Shown here piece after piece: positions 1-9,823 of a stretch of DNA of 64,000 nt. Source of the DNA: Aurantiochytrium sp. KH105 (taxonomy: Eukaryota > Sar > Bigyra > Thraustochytrida > Thraustochytriidae); the NCBI GenBank assembly GCA_003116975.1, contig BGKB01000052.1, positions 310,001-374,000 of the forward strand, in the 5' to 3' direction. The translations under genes were made by a program, and so were the position numbers. Each line of letters starts with the position of its first letter. Position 1 is the first letter of the stretch. The notes beneath the pieces were generated by a model that was given only the letters and a program-made list of their open reading frames with translations, ran no database searches and was not told where the DNA came from.

Positions 1-2967
1 CCGCCCGACAAGTCGCAGGTGGAGGAGTCCCTGCTCCTGTACGGCGGCCTCGTGGCCCTCTCGCTGGCGCTGTACTCGGTGCTGCGGAAACGCTGCTCGC
101 GCGTCATGATACCCGCGGCGAAGCACGGCGACGTCCCTGCGTCGAGAGAGCTCGACACTTACCTGCTGGGCGACGGCGGGAATGGCGAGAAGCCGCGCAA
201 CAACGGTGGCGAGGTCTCTACGCCCCCGCTGCGCCCCAGCGAGGTGCGCGGACACAGTCGCGGCCGCGGCCGCAACCGCGATCGGCACGACCCTCGCGAC
301 GAAAACACATGCGGATGCTGCAGCTGGTTCACGAGGTGCAAAGCGTGCGGGTGTTCTGGCAGCCTCGCCTCGCTCGACATGTCGTGGTCCTGGAAGGCTC
401 TTGCACTGCGCGAGCGAGATCTTGTGCGAATCGCGGGGCTTGACGCCTACATCTTTTTGCGCGTGGTGCGTTTCTGCTGGGCAGTCATGACCGGATATGC
501 GGTGGTAGCTCTTGTCTTTCTCATTCCCGTTTACCTTGGGCAGCCCATGCCCGCACGTTGCAAATCGGTGTGCGAGTCCCAAGCCTCGGCTCACCACAGC
601 GTCACGGCGGACCCGGATGACCCATGGGATGCGGCAAGCTGTATTTGTAGCGACATTGATCGGGCCAGCATGGCCAACATCGCCGCTGGATCGAGCGCGC
701 TGTGGACGCCGGTTCTTGTCATGTACATCTTTACCATGTCGACACTCTGGGCCACGAGTGTAGAGTATCGCGCCATGGTCAGGATCAAGCGGCGCTACTG
801 GAGTTCTGCGCCCCCAGAGGCGTATTCTGTTCTCGTCGAACATCTTCCTCCACGTCTTTGCGACCGCTCGGGTCGACTTCTCTACGAATACTTTGATCGT
901 GTCTTTCCAGACCGCGTCTTCGCAGTGAGCATGGTCGACACAGGCACTGACTTGAGCCGTCGTCTTCGAGGGATCGGCGTGCAACGGAACAAAGCCCTTT
1001 GGAAGCTCGAGCACGCCACGGTGGACTACTACCGGGCGCAGGAGCACGTCCTGGCGCCGCAACACGGGTACTGCGGGGGTTCTTGCTGCACGAACAGGAG
1101 CACTTCCAATGGGTCAGCAACCAGCAAGGCCCTCAAATGCTGGCACTGCCTGATGTACTGCGTAACGTGCGGGAAGCTCCCGTATCCTGATGCCTCGCAA
1201 GTTCGCCAGATGCGCTCGCACGTGGAAAACCTCGAGGAGTCCTTGGAGGATCTGAATGCAGAGTTTGCAATCGCACGGAATGAATATCATCAGTTGTGCA
1301 ATACGGTGGGCAAGTTTTCGGCGACGAATGGCGCCCGAAGAATGGACTCTTTTAAGTCGTTTGGATCTTTGACGGACAGCCTGGACGAATCGTTTTCGGT
1401 CCTCGAGCGTGGCCAGACTGGCGGCGCCTCGGTGGCTGAGCCGCCACCGAGCCCCTCGCGGCCAGACAAGAGCAATTTCTCTTCTTCGGGGGCCGCCGTC
1501 GATGAACAGTCAAATGGTGGGGACGACGGTGCGGCGACGCGTCTGCTTCCGCGCGATGAAGATGCCTTTTTTTCAAGCGCCTTTGTGACCTTTCGCACGC
1601 TCAAGGCAAGCACGGTTGCGTCGCAAACGCAGATCGACGATAAGTCGGACATGCGCGTGGTGCCTGCTCCTGAGCCTCTCGATGTGGCATGGGACAACCT
1701 CGGCATGACCACGCATGAACGAGTGGTGCGTCGTGCTGTGACCAAGACAGTCTTTTATCTTCTTGTCGTCTTCTGGGGTGTACTCACGTCTGTGGTAGGA
1801 GCAAGTACGTCAACGCCTGCGCTTGCGCGGCAGATCCCGGCCATCAAGAGTTTGCTGGAAAAGTATCCGCATCTAGCTGGGTACATGGACATGCTTGCGC
1901 CTCTGGTTCTGGTATCTTTGGTTGGTGTGGTGAACCCGTTGATGAGTCTTTTGGCACGCTTTGAGGGCCGGATTTCGGAAAGCGCAGCGGACAAGCGTGC
2001 AATGGAAAGGTACTTTATCTTTCTCGTTGTCCAGGTCTTCCTGTTTTACAGTATTGCAGGAACAGTCTTCAAGACGCTGGTTGAGATTTTGCAGCAACCA
2101 AGCCGAATTGTGAGCACGCTGGGGTCGAGCCTGCCGCGCAATGCTGCATTTTACTTGCAGTTTGTGGTGGTGAAGCTGTTTTGGATGCTATGTTTTGAGC
2201 TCCTCCGCGTGGCAGATGTGATTCTGGCGCTTTTGCGGCGATTGGTGGCAGGCCTGCCTCGCACAGAGCGCGAACGTATATCTCTCTTTTGCGGATGTTT
2301 TGAGTTAACGTACCCGGGGCCAATAAGCATTCCCTCGACGCTCTCGCAGGTCCTGCTCGTGTACTTTATCTCGATCGTGTACGCGGTCATTCAGCCGCTC
2401 ATTGTGCTTGTGGCCTTTTGCTTCTTTGCACTTGCCAACGTGTGCTACTCGACGATCTTGACAAGTGCCACCAAGCAGATGTACGACAGTGGAGGTCGAT
2501 TTTGGTGGAATTCAGCGTATCGCTGCATCGTCGGCGGCCTCGTCACTGCCCAGCTCACGCTCATGGGTGTGATGGTCATCAAAGGGTCGATTGGCATGGC
2601 GATTCCTCTTTGGTTTTTGGTGTTTGGGACGATCTTTGTGGCTTACAAATTAGAGGCCCGCTACGCAACGCTGGTGTCGACACTGCCAATGCATCTGGCA
2701 GCAGAGCTCGATGAGATTGCGTCAGAAAACACAGTGGAGGTCCGACCTGCATTGTGGCAGTACGGTTCCAAGACGTTTCCTGGAACTGAGGGTCCCGAGG
2801 CGTTCTACAACATCTTACGGCCCTCTTCGGCACGTTCCCAAGCCGCCAGTGCCCCGGCGCAGCACGTGTACTGCTTCGACCACCCCGTGTTGCAGGAGCA
2901 AACAAGGGTGAAGCCCTTTGAGCTGCGTCGCGCTCCCTCGTCTCGCTACGGCACACTTACCCCTTAG
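1..2967 (+). CDS. OSCA/CSC1/TMEM63-like mechanosensitive cation channel (5' end outside window)
   Basis: The frame is open to base 1 with no ATG before transmembrane-like sequence, so the gene begins upstream of the window; about 988 residues are visible. Features in order: an N-terminal membrane helix (~residues 8-26); a cytosolic basic/Gly stretch with a Cys-rich knot (CGCCSW...CKACGC, ~100-120) that could be palmitoylated; the segment LDAYIFLRVVRFCWAV leading into membrane helices; a large cytosolic domain (~265-560) with YSVLVEHLPP, matching the family's PHM7/10TM cytosolic domain; the hallmark AFVTF near the end of that domain and APEPLDVAWDNL before the core; then the RSN1-type 7-TM channel core (~585-870). 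The family forms dimeric, tension- or osmolarity-gated Ca2+-permeable channels or lipid scramblases. Ser/Asp-rich inserts in the cytosolic domain are unusual. Family call is firm; ion selectivity cannot be read from sequence. Confidence 0.88.
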   Translation, partial: PPDKSQVEESLLLYGGLVALSLALYSVLRKRCSRVMIPAAKHGDVPASRELDTYLLGDGGNGEKPRNNGGEVSTPPLRPSEVRGHSRGRGRNRDRHDPRDENTCGCCSWFTRCKACGCSGSLASLDMSWSWKALALRERDLVRIAGLDAYIFLRVVRFCWAVMTGYAVVALVFLIPVYLGQPMPARCKSVCESQASAHHSVTADPDDPWDAASCICSDIDRASMANIAAGSSALWTPVLVMYIFTMSTLWATSVEYRAMVRIKRRYWSSAPPEAYSVLVEHLPPRLCDRSGRLLYEYFDRVFPDRVFAVSMVDTGTDLSRRLRGIGVQRNKALWKLEHATVDYYRAQEHVLAPQHGYCGGSCCTNRSTSNGSATSKALKCWHCLMYCVTCGKLPYPDASQVRQMRSHVENLEESLEDLNAEFAIARNEYHQLCNTVGKFSATNGARRMDSFKSFGSLTDSLDESFSVLERGQTGGASVAEPPPSPSRPDKSNFSSSGAAVDEQSNGGDDGAATRLLPRDEDAFFSSAFVTFRTLKASTVASQTQIDDKSDMRVVPAPEPLDVAWDNLGMTTHERVVRRAVTKTVFYLLVVFWGVLTSVVGASTSTPALARQIPAIKSLLEKYPHLAGYMDMLAPLVLVSLVGVVNPLMSLLARFEGRISESAADKRAMERYFIFLVVQVFLFYSIAGTVFKTLVEILQQPSRIVSTLGSSLPRNAAFYLQFVVVKLFWMLCFELLRVADVILALLRRLVAGLPRTERERISLFCGCFELTYPGPISIPSTLSQVLLVYFISIVYAVIQPLIVLVAFCFFALANVCYSTILTSATKQMYDSGGRFWWNSAYRCIVGGLVTAQLTLMGVMVIKGSIGMAIPLWFLVFGTIFVAYKLEARYATLVSTLPMHLAAELDEIASENTVEVRPALWQYGSKTFPGTEGPEAFYNILRPSSARSQAASAPAQHVYCFDHPVLQEQTRVKPFELRRAPSSRYGTLTP

Positions 2968-3223
2968 GAGACGATGCAAATCAAATCAAAACTTAGCAGT
3001 GCAGCAAAGCACGCGATACAAACAGTCTTGGTTCAAGTACCTTTTTTTTTTTTTATACCAATGTTTCTTCGCTTTCAATGTTTTCTTCTCTGACTTTTTC
3101 TTTTGTTCGAATGGCTTTCACTTTCATTCCACTCTACGTCTTCTTGCTCCTATTGTTTTCCTCTATTCTTGCGCAGGGTGAAGAAGCAAACATCCTCTTT
3201 CTTTCTTTTTTCTACTACTAATT
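2968..3223. other. convergent 3' spacer with poly(T)
   Basis: Short spacer between two convergent genes. It holds a run of 13 T at 3042-3054 and is T/C-rich on the plus strand. Nothing coding is seen. Confidence 0.6.
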
Positions 3224-4522
3224 TTATTGAATTTTTCGGAACTCGACTGCCCATTTGTTGAGAGCCTCGTTGACCTTGGCAAGAAGACCAGACTTGGTAT
3301 CCATGAGCGTCTTGGAGATCGCCGCCTGGTTGGCACCGGCCTTTTCGCGGTTGCTCCAACGAAGCTCGGCCTCGACGACGCCATCGGAAGGATCGCCAGA
3401 CACTTCGTCGGCCGAGACATCCGGGAGGAAAATCGTGCCCGAGACGGTCTTGCCGAGGCAGGCAACGGACCAGGCAACATCCAGACTGTAGTCAAACATG
3501 TGGCGCTTTTTGCCACGCGTAAATGTGATGGAAGCGTCACCATCGATATTTTTCAGGTCAGTGACCTTGAGGGTTCCGGACTCAGCGTCGCCGTCGCTAT
3601 CGACCAGCTGCACGGGGCACAAGAGGCCCTCAAGGTACTCTTTGAGCTTTGGCTCGGCCCATTTAGACATGGGACGTTCCTCGAATGTACCACCATGGTT
3701 CCAAGCAGATGCACCTTTGCTTGCAAGCTCTTGTTCCTTGGCCAGGATCGCCTCGGCCTCTTCGCTGACCTGCTTGGGTTTGTTATCCTTGAGCATTTCC
3801 TTTTCTTCTTCAGTGAGCTCGCGGTTGAAAAAGGTAGTCTTGCGGCCGTCCGGCAGCGTGCGGTATCCGCGGAGGCTGAGATCGATCTCCCCATCCTTTT
3901 CTGAGGACGAGGACTTTTTCTTGGCTGCGGCGGCCCCGGAGGCTTGGTCCTTGGAGACCTCGACGATGCGCTTGGAGACGACCTTGTCCTTGGCAAGCTC
4001 TGCCCGCTCCTTGGCCTTTTGCTCTGCCTCGGCGGCCTCGCGCTTCTTCTTTTGCTCGAGCTTTTGGCGGCGCTCGGGCATCGCCTTGATTTCCTGTTGC
4101 GCAGCCTTGTTGTCGGGCTCGAGCTCGAGGATCTTTTCAAAGCGTTTCTGTGCCTCGTCGAGCTTTTCGAGACCGACCTCGGCCTTCCCGGCGCGGAACC
4201 AGGCCTTGGTCCACGAAGCGTCAAGCTCGATGGCGGCCTCGGCATCCTCGAGGGCGTCCTTGAAGCGTCCCATCATGAGGCGTGCCATGGCACGGTTGCC
4301 AAAGAGGGCCGGAATTTTGGAGTCATGCTCGATGGCCTTGCTGTACAGGACGTCGGCCTCGGGGAGCGACTTTGCCGAGAACGCAGCATTACCGCGGCGC
4401 TTGAGCTCGTCGACGAGCCTTTGCCGGGCCTCGTCCGAGTCTGGCGCCGCGTTCAGGACGTCGTTGTGTTGGTTGCTCGCGTAGAAGGCCGCCGCGCCGT
4501 TGTTGGGCCCGCTTTCGCCCAT
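3224..4522 (-). CDS. TPR-Aha1_N fusion, predicted Hsp90 co-chaperone
   Basis: 432 residues. Residues ~35-150 form three TPR units. They keep the carboxylate-clamp pattern of Hsp70/Hsp90-binding TPRs: KRRGNAAF in the first helix, GNRA in the second unit and KAWFRAG in the third, the residues that grip a C-terminal EEVD. A charged coiled-coil (~155-200) follows. Residues ~280-430 match the N-terminal domain of Aha1, the activator of Hsp90 ATPase: WAEPKLKEYLEG, then DASITFTRGKKRHMFDYSLDVAW and GTIFLPD. The C-terminal START-like half of classical Aha1 is absent, and the NxNNWHW segment is replaced by AWNHGGTFEE. Domain identity is sequence-based; the inference is one protein that docks on the Hsp90 tail and acts on its middle domain. 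The TAA stop lies inside an AATAAA. Divergent from the NF-YC gene. Confidence 0.86.
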   Translation of the reverse strand: MGESGPNNGAAAFYASNQHNDVLNAAPDSDEARQRLVDELKRRGNAAFSAKSLPEADVLYSKAIEHDSKIPALFGNRAMARLMMGRFKDALEDAEAAIELDASWTKAWFRAGKAEVGLEKLDEAQKRFEKILELEPDNKAAQQEIKAMPERRQKLEQKKKREAAEAEQKAKERAELAKDKVVSKRIVEVSKDQASGAAAAKKKSSSSEKDGEIDLSLRGYRTLPDGRKTTFFNRELTEEEKEMLKDNKPKQVSEEAEAILAKEQELASKGASAWNHGGTFEERPMSKWAEPKLKEYLEGLLCPVQLVDSDGDAESGTLKVTDLKNIDGDASITFTRGKKRHMFDYSLDVAWSVACLGKTVSGTIFLPDVSADEVSGDPSDGVVEAELRWSNREKAGANQAAISKTLMDTKSGLLAKVNEALNKWAVEFRKIQ

Positions 4523-5517
4523 GCTTCCTTCGCTCTCACTCGCTCGCGAGCACGGCGACCTTTTCGCGTCGTCCGTCCGCTCGCTCGCTCGTTCGTTCGT
4601 TCGTCGCCGCTCCCGCGCCGTCTATTCTGGCTGCAGCTGTGCGCGCCGGAGTCAGAACAGAAGAGAAGAGGTCTGCTTGCCCTTCGCCGCCCCGCCCTCG
4701 AGGGTCTCTCTCTCTCTCTCTCACTCCGAGCGGCGGCACGTTTTCGCGAAAACCTGCGCGCCGCGCACACCCATGTCCCCGCGAGGACCCGGTGCGTACC
4801 GCCGCTCGTGCCGCGTTGCGCAGTCTCCAAGCGGGTTGCGCGGTCCGCCGGAAGGCGGCTGGCTGCGAGGCGGCTCGGGCGCGGGGCGAGCAAGCGAGCA
4901 AGCAAGCCTCGAACTCCGCGCGCCGGCTGGTCCTCGACGCGCCCGAGCCCCGCGCCGCACGCCTTCGCGCTCGCAGCGGGCCCGCCGAGGTCCCCGCCCC
5001 CGCCTCCGTCAGGCTCGACGCCGGGCTCGGCGCAGGCCGGGGTCGCGGCGGCTGGAGAAGTGGTGGCGGAACCGACTCGACGACGAGGACGACCACGAGG
5101 ACGCGCGCCGCTCGCGCTCGCAGAGAGAGGCGAGAGGCGGGGGCTCGCTCGCCAGCGCGTACGTTCGGAGAACTTGCGGAGAGGAGAGGAGAGGTCGCGG
5201 GATCTGTAGAGCGAGCGTGCCGGACGCGGCAGAGAAACGTGCGGCTTGGCAGCGCAGCTTCGCTTGTGGAGTACTTTTTTTTTTTTTTTTCCTGTTGGGT
5301 TGTAGAACGCTTTACTTCTTCGACTCGACTGCCCTCGTCTGCGTCTTTGCTGGCGCGAAGAGGCGCTACGATTGCAAGACCTTGGACTGACGTGAACGTA
5401 TGACGCCGAGTGTAGACATCCGACCGCGTGTCGCTCACGCGAAGCTCGCGCAGATTGTGAATAATAGCACGGCAGTCCGTTGGGAAAAAAAAGTAAGGGA
5501 CAGAAAAGGAAAGAAAG
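4523..5517. promoter_or_regulatory. divergent promoter/leader region between TPR-Aha1_N and NF-YC genes
   Basis: About 1 kb, very GC-rich, with a (TC)n run near 4710-4730 and a T16 tract at 5275-5290. Long frames cross it on both strands, but they are Arg/Ser/Ala-rich GC artefacts without recognisable domains. It must hold both start-site regions; I could not place a TATA box or other specific element. Confidence 0.5.
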
Positions 5518-6045
5518 ATGAACTACAACATGAGCATCAACCACCCGATGGCGCGTACGCAGGAGTTCGCCCAGATGGTAGCCAAGCTGGACGAGCTGTG
5601 GAAATCGCAACAGGCAGAAATGGAGTCTCTTGGCGCCGGCTCGAAGCAGGATTTTAAGCACCACAATGACCTTCCCTTGGCCCGTATCAAGCGTATCATG
5701 AAGTCCGACGAAGACGTACGCATGATCAGCGCAGAGGCGCCTATTCTTTTTGCCAAGGCATGCGAGCTCTTTATTTTGGAGCTCACGGTACGTGCGTATG
5801 CCTTTTCAGAATTTCACAAGCGCAACGGGCTTGAAAAGGAGGACATTTTGCACGTGCTCGAGGCGACGGACATCTTTGACTTCTTGGCTGAGGTGATCAT
5901 CAATCATCCTAAGGCAGGTGGCGGCGGCGGCAGTGGTGCGATCATGGGTGGCGCAACTGGTGCCTCTGCTTCGGGGTCCTCCGCGTCCATGGGCAATGGC
6001 GCGGGCGCTTCTGCCTCAAATGTCAAGCATGAGCATGTAGAATAA
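5518..6045 (+). CDS. NFYC: NF-YC / HAP5 histone-fold subunit of the CCAAT-binding factor
   Basis: 175 residues, starting at an ATG in an A-rich context (AAGAAAGATGAAC). Residues ~15-130 are the NF-YC histone fold. The hallmark LPLARIKRIMKSDEDVRMISAEAPILFAKACELFI is essentially canonical; the motif pieces LPLARIKRIMK and ISAEAPILFAKACE are diagnostic. The end TDIFDFLAEVI also matches. The protein should heterodimerise with NF-YB and with NF-YA bind CCAAT boxes in the nucleus. The third helix differs from animal, plant and fungal forms (FHKRNGLEKEDILHVLEATD instead of the KRRTLQ-type sequence). The tail is Gly/Ser/Ala-rich and much shorter than the Q-rich tail of animal NF-YC. The stop codon is embedded in AATAAA (6041-6046), a possible poly(A) signal. 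Confidence 0.95.
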   Translation: MNYNMSINHPMARTQEFAQMVAKLDELWKSQQAEMESLGAGSKQDFKHHNDLPLARIKRIMKSDEDVRMISAEAPILFAKACELFILELTVRAYAFSEFHKRNGLEKEDILHVLEATDIFDFLAEVIINHPKAGGGGGSGAIMGGATGASASGSSASMGNGAGASASNVKHEHVE

Positions 6046-6345
6046 AGATCAAATATCGCAACTATGTTTCATCGTGATCGCGAAAAGATGTCCGAAGTCA
6101 CCACGTGTACTCGACGCGCGGTAGTGTGCGTCATGAAATCGCCAGGATGATCATCATTTTGCGTGGCGAGACTGAGAATCATGCCGCGGCACGGGCCAGT
6201 AAGATGGCAGGTCAAATCGTTGTGAATGACTGGCTTCGAACTGATTTTTGCAAGTCTGGAAATGCAGATGCTTGGACCCATGAGAACAAGGTATTTACGC
6301 AACGAGACAGCACAACCTTTTCATTTGTTTCGGAATTTTCGAGAA
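6046..6345. other. 3' flank of NF-YC, no gene seen
   Basis: Lower-GC sequence than its surroundings, with only short frames lacking family resemblance. It may include the first, most decayed units of the repeat that follows. Confidence 0.4.
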
Positions 6346-7050
6346 ACACATGAAGGCTTTCATGAACGACTTTGTTCATACAGCTGTCAGAGGATCGTCC
6401 GGCTGATGCTTCGACAAGCAAAGAGGCATTTCTCGACGACTATGTTCAAACGGCTATCATCGAAATTCAGGAAATAATTGTCTTGGCGGTTCCGCGTCGC
6501 GCATGAAGCTCAGAGAGCTGTTCTGAATAGGCAAAAAGTTGCTGGCTCTGCACTTCCATGCATCCCATGTAGGTTGTGCTCAAGGAGCTGTCATCCAGGG
6601 CCAGAAGTTTTTAATGGGCCAACGCTTTCATGCGTCCATTAACGATCGTGATCACGAGGTCAACATCCAAAGCCAAGAATTCGTCGACTCAACGTTTTTC
6701 ATGAATGAAAGGCATTCATGAACAACAATGCTCAAGTAGCTGTCGCAAAAGGCCAAAGGATGGTTGAACCAGCGTTTTCGCAACGTGCATGGAGGCATCC
6801 GTGCTCAAGCAGCTGGGTCAGCTGGCAAGACGGATTTATTGAACCGCATTTCAATTAGTTTTTTCAAAGCAAGCATGAGAAGTCGATGTCCGCGACTGGC
6901 ATGGGGCCCATCCGACAATGGCTGTGATGAAGCAGCTGTCAAGGCCCGCATGGATCGACGTGCGTCTCGGATTCGAAAGCAATCAATAGATTATTGTCCC
7001 AGCCAGGGTTTTCGCGACGCGCATGGAGGCAACGCAGGCTGCTTCATTAA
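6346..7050. repeat. decayed ~70-bp tandem repeat array
   Basis: Degenerate units begin near 6346, 6428, 6490, 6554, 6625, 6698, 6775 and 7009. Each starts with a TTTTCGCGACGCGCATGGAG-like block. Several carry a second block, GTGCTCAAGNAGCTGTC, at ~6583-6594, 6729-6744, 6802-6816 and (partly) 6931-6940. A GGCCA-type segment follows in some. Spacing is mostly 64-77 bp. Identity between units is modest, so the array is old. Unit lengths near 69-72 bp would be compatible with a former 23-24-residue protein repeat, but no intact frame spans it. Confidence 0.5.
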
Positions 7051-7320
7051 ATGAAATGGGCCGGGCCGCCTCGCCGCGTGCGTCGTTGCCTCGCGCGTCG
7101 AATGATGCAGGCAAAAGACTCGTTTGCGCATTAGAGGTGGCGAGCTCCATTTTCTTGCGCGCGTTTCTTTTTTAACGCAGCAAACGATTTGCCCTGCAGG
7201 AAAGCAAGGAATTCCGAATCTCCGGAAAAATGGGCATGCGCGCAAAATAGTAGCTGGGCCGCGATGCGTGGTGTCCTACCTCCCTGAAGGAGAATCATAC
7301 GAGCGACACAGCGCTTACTA

Positions 7321-7390
7321 TACTTTACCCCCCCCCCCTCTTCCCCTCTCTCTCTTCCCCTCTTCTCCTTTCTCGTCCTCCTCTTTTATC
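7321..7390. repeat. polypyrimidine tract with C11 run
   Basis: About 65 bases almost purely C/T, with a run of C at 7328-7338 followed by CTCTTCCCC-type sequence. Confidence 0.7.
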
Positions 7391-7508
7391 TCTCATGGCA
7401 CGCTCAAGGCCACGTAAATTTGGGCGTGCGCCCTATTCTGGTCGGCCCTAGCATCATCCATCACTCAGCCTCCCATAAGAAGGAAGGTTGCCGACGTCTC
7501 ATGCGCGG

Positions 7509-7824
7509 GTCGCGTGCACTCGGCCGCAAGGAATTCCGGGGGCCGCGACGGGGACGCCGGCCAAGTATTTGAGCGCACAGTCGTTTTACCAATGCATTTA
7601 TGCAGAGCGAGATTTTTAGCCGTGCCCATGGTGGCTGGTCGCGCGTGCAGCGCGGCCGCAAGGATGCAGGATGGGATAATGTCCCCGACAAGCCCGCAAT
7701 GTATGTAGAAACGAAAACTTCATGCGCCAGATTCATTTGTGTGGCACGAATGAAAACATGAATGCTGGTGGTTGGGGAGAGGGATGGGAGGGGTCAAGGT
7801 CGCGTGCCGCGCGGCCGCAAGGAT
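7509..7824. repeat. three dispersed copies of a GCGGCCGCAAGGA-containing motif
   Basis: Near-identical ~25-bp blocks, GTCGCGTGC...CGGCCGCAAGGA, lie at ~7509-7533, 7638-7665 and 7799-7824 (spacings ~130 and ~160 bp), all in the same orientation. The second and third contain GCGGCCGC. The sequence between copies is not obviously repeated. Confidence 0.6.
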
Positions 7825-8105
7825 ACCAGAGTCCGTGACGAGGGCCTGAACGAATGAGCACAGAAACCCTGAGCTTGGCCAGTGTTCCGAACGTGCGGGA
7901 GTTGCGCGACGCTTCTCTCCTGCGCTTCCTTGGCTTCGCTACGTCCTCGGGGAACCAACGCGGCGACCGGTGCGGGGATGCCGGCCGGCACTGCCGGAAG
8001 GATGTCGGTGCTCGCTCGCAACTTTCAACAATCAAGCTCGCCTGCACCACAGGCTGGCATTTACAGGACAAGAGAGCAGAGCAGCCAGCTCGGTCTCTCT
8101 TGGAA

Positions 8106-8140
8106 TTGGTTGGTTGGTGGGTGGGTTGGTTGGTTGGTTG
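8106..8140. repeat. (TTGG)n microsatellite
   Basis: Imperfect tandem TTGG/GTGG units. Confidence 0.8.
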
Positions 8141-8424
8141 CTTCGTTGAAGCGGTTCAAGGAGATGTCTGCCTGACTGGTACAGCAAGCCTCTGCCAGCA
8201 GCGGTGGCAGCAAGCACCGGTCACGGAGAACAGCGCGCTTTTGTGCGCTGTGCTGTGGGGGAGATCGGGGCGCCATATTGATTCGCGGGTAGACAGGGGC
8301 ACCGACCAGCTCGATCTGCGGGGGGCTCCGCGACCCGCTGTGGGCGACGTGCTGGGCGACCTCCGCGACGCACGGGCGGCGCGCGCCGAGTACGGCCCGG
8401 CTGGCCTTGGCCACCCCGCCTTGG

Positions 8425-8500
8425 AGTGCAGTGCAGTGCAGTGCAACCGCCACGGAGGGCGGGGCCCGACCACCAACCGACCGACCGACCGACCGACCAC
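8425..8500. repeat. (AGTGC)4 followed by (ACCG)n
   Basis: A short pentamer run at ~8425-8445 and an (ACCG/GACC) tetramer run at ~8476-8499 lie 30 bp apart. Confidence 0.8.
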
Positions 8501-8938
8501 GGACAGACGACGCGCGCCCTTCTGCCTTGGCCTGGCCGACTGGCTGCGATCGAGCAAGCGAGGAAAATTTGCTTCCTTGCAGCAGAGGTGGGTGGCTCTG
8601 TTCATGGCTGGCCACTGGCGAGAATGTCCTGGCCTGTCTGGCGCTGGTTCTTTCTCGACAGAGCCAACCAGACCTACTGCTCGACCTGCAATCAACGAGA
8701 GAAAACCCCTTATCGTGCCATGATTGATTCATTTATTTGTCATGTGGGCCCAGTCAACCCAACCCACCCACCATGTCCAGGCCTCCATCATTCTGCTGCT
8801 CGCTCGGCCTCTGGCCGCTGCGGCCGCGAGCTGCTCCCTCTCGTGACTGACTCGCGATGCGGCCCCAGCCGGCCGGCCGGCCGGCCGCGGAAGCAGAGTC
8901 GTGGTGACCGCGGCCGCCACCGATCACGGACCATGAAT

Positions 8939-8939
8939 C

Positions 8940-8985
<46 letters not shown>
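8939..8985. repeat. (AGCA)n microsatellite
   Basis: About 11 perfect tandem copies of AGCA. Confidence 0.92.
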
Positions 8986-9074
8986 TCAGGCGGCCCTGCA
9001 TAGGTCCATCCCGCCAGCTATCTGGCGAAGCGGTCCTCGAAGCCTGGCTGGCCGAGCAGGGAAGACTGGCGGCA

Positions 9075-9107
<33 letters not shown>

Positions 9108-9108
9108 T
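9075..9108. repeat. (GGCT)n microsatellite
   Basis: About eight tandem GGCT units. Confidence 0.9.
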
Positions 9109-9574
9109 GGCTAGGGCCGTCGCCGCAACGCTGGAGATGCAGGAAGCCGGGAGAGCAATCGATCGAAGGAAGGTGCCAGTGCAAGCTTCCGTTCCGGCCG
9201 GGCGGCTTCACCGATAAACGCATTGTTTTGGGGCGGCTAGCCTTTCCGTGCGTCGTTTGCTGTATTTGCTGTATACTCGTCCGCGCTTCACAGGCAGACC
9301 GAGCCAGCTTTTATTATGTTCGCGATCAGTCAGTGCAGCGAGCGAGCGGGCTGGGCTTAGCGAACGGCGACTGGCTTGCAAGCACTCAATTCGGCTGGGG
9401 AGGGGCACCGAGCGGCCGCGACGGACAAACCCGCCTGCCAATCTATCATTGGCAGATGACCTATCGAGTCCAACAACCACCGCTGGGATCTTCTAGCTTG
9501 CGAGTTTTTTGGAGGTGCGTCCTGGCACCGTTGCCACTGGTGGTTGTGTGATGTGAAGCTCTTCTTTGCGGCTG

Positions 9575-9635
9575 CGGCCACCAGGACTATCACGGCTACC
9601 ATCACGGCCACCAGGACCGTCACGGCCACCGCCTC
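9575..9635. repeat. ~30-bp minisatellite, two copies
   Basis: CGGCCACCAGGAC...ATCACGGCTACCATCA-type block repeated about twice, ending in CGGCCACCG. Confidence 0.55.
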
Positions 9636-9661
9636 GACAGCAGAAAATTTCAATTTTAAAA

Positions 9662-9692
9662 CATGGATGAATGAATGAATGAACGAATAAAT
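9662..9692. repeat. (GAAT)n microsatellite
   Basis: Tandem GAAT units with one GAAC variant. Confidence 0.8.
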
Positions 9693-9823
9693 GGGTGGTC
9701 TTGCTTGGACTGATTTGTCCTCGTCACGTCCGTCTTTTCTCGTTTCATCGCGTGCTCTTGCTTGTATCCCACAAGAAACAAGAATAAAGAAGAACTGGCA
9801 TGAGGAGCAGCGGCGGTCGTCGT

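Noticed and set aside
3498-5209. Long plus-strand frames (up to 421 codons) antisense to and beyond the TPR-Aha1_N gene
   Set aside because: Shadow frames of a GC-rich gene: Arg/Ser/Leu-rich with no domain, while the minus strand has clear TPR and Aha1 motifs.
4453-5664. 403-codon minus-strand frame in the TPR/NF-YC intergenic region
   Set aside because: Arg/Ser/Ala-rich composition, no domain, crosses the NF-YC start and the T16 tract; explained by GC content.
8426-9217. Frames of 200-290 codons in the 8-9 kb spacer
   Set aside because: Consist largely of microsatellite translation (QASK, GWLA, TDRP) without any domain.
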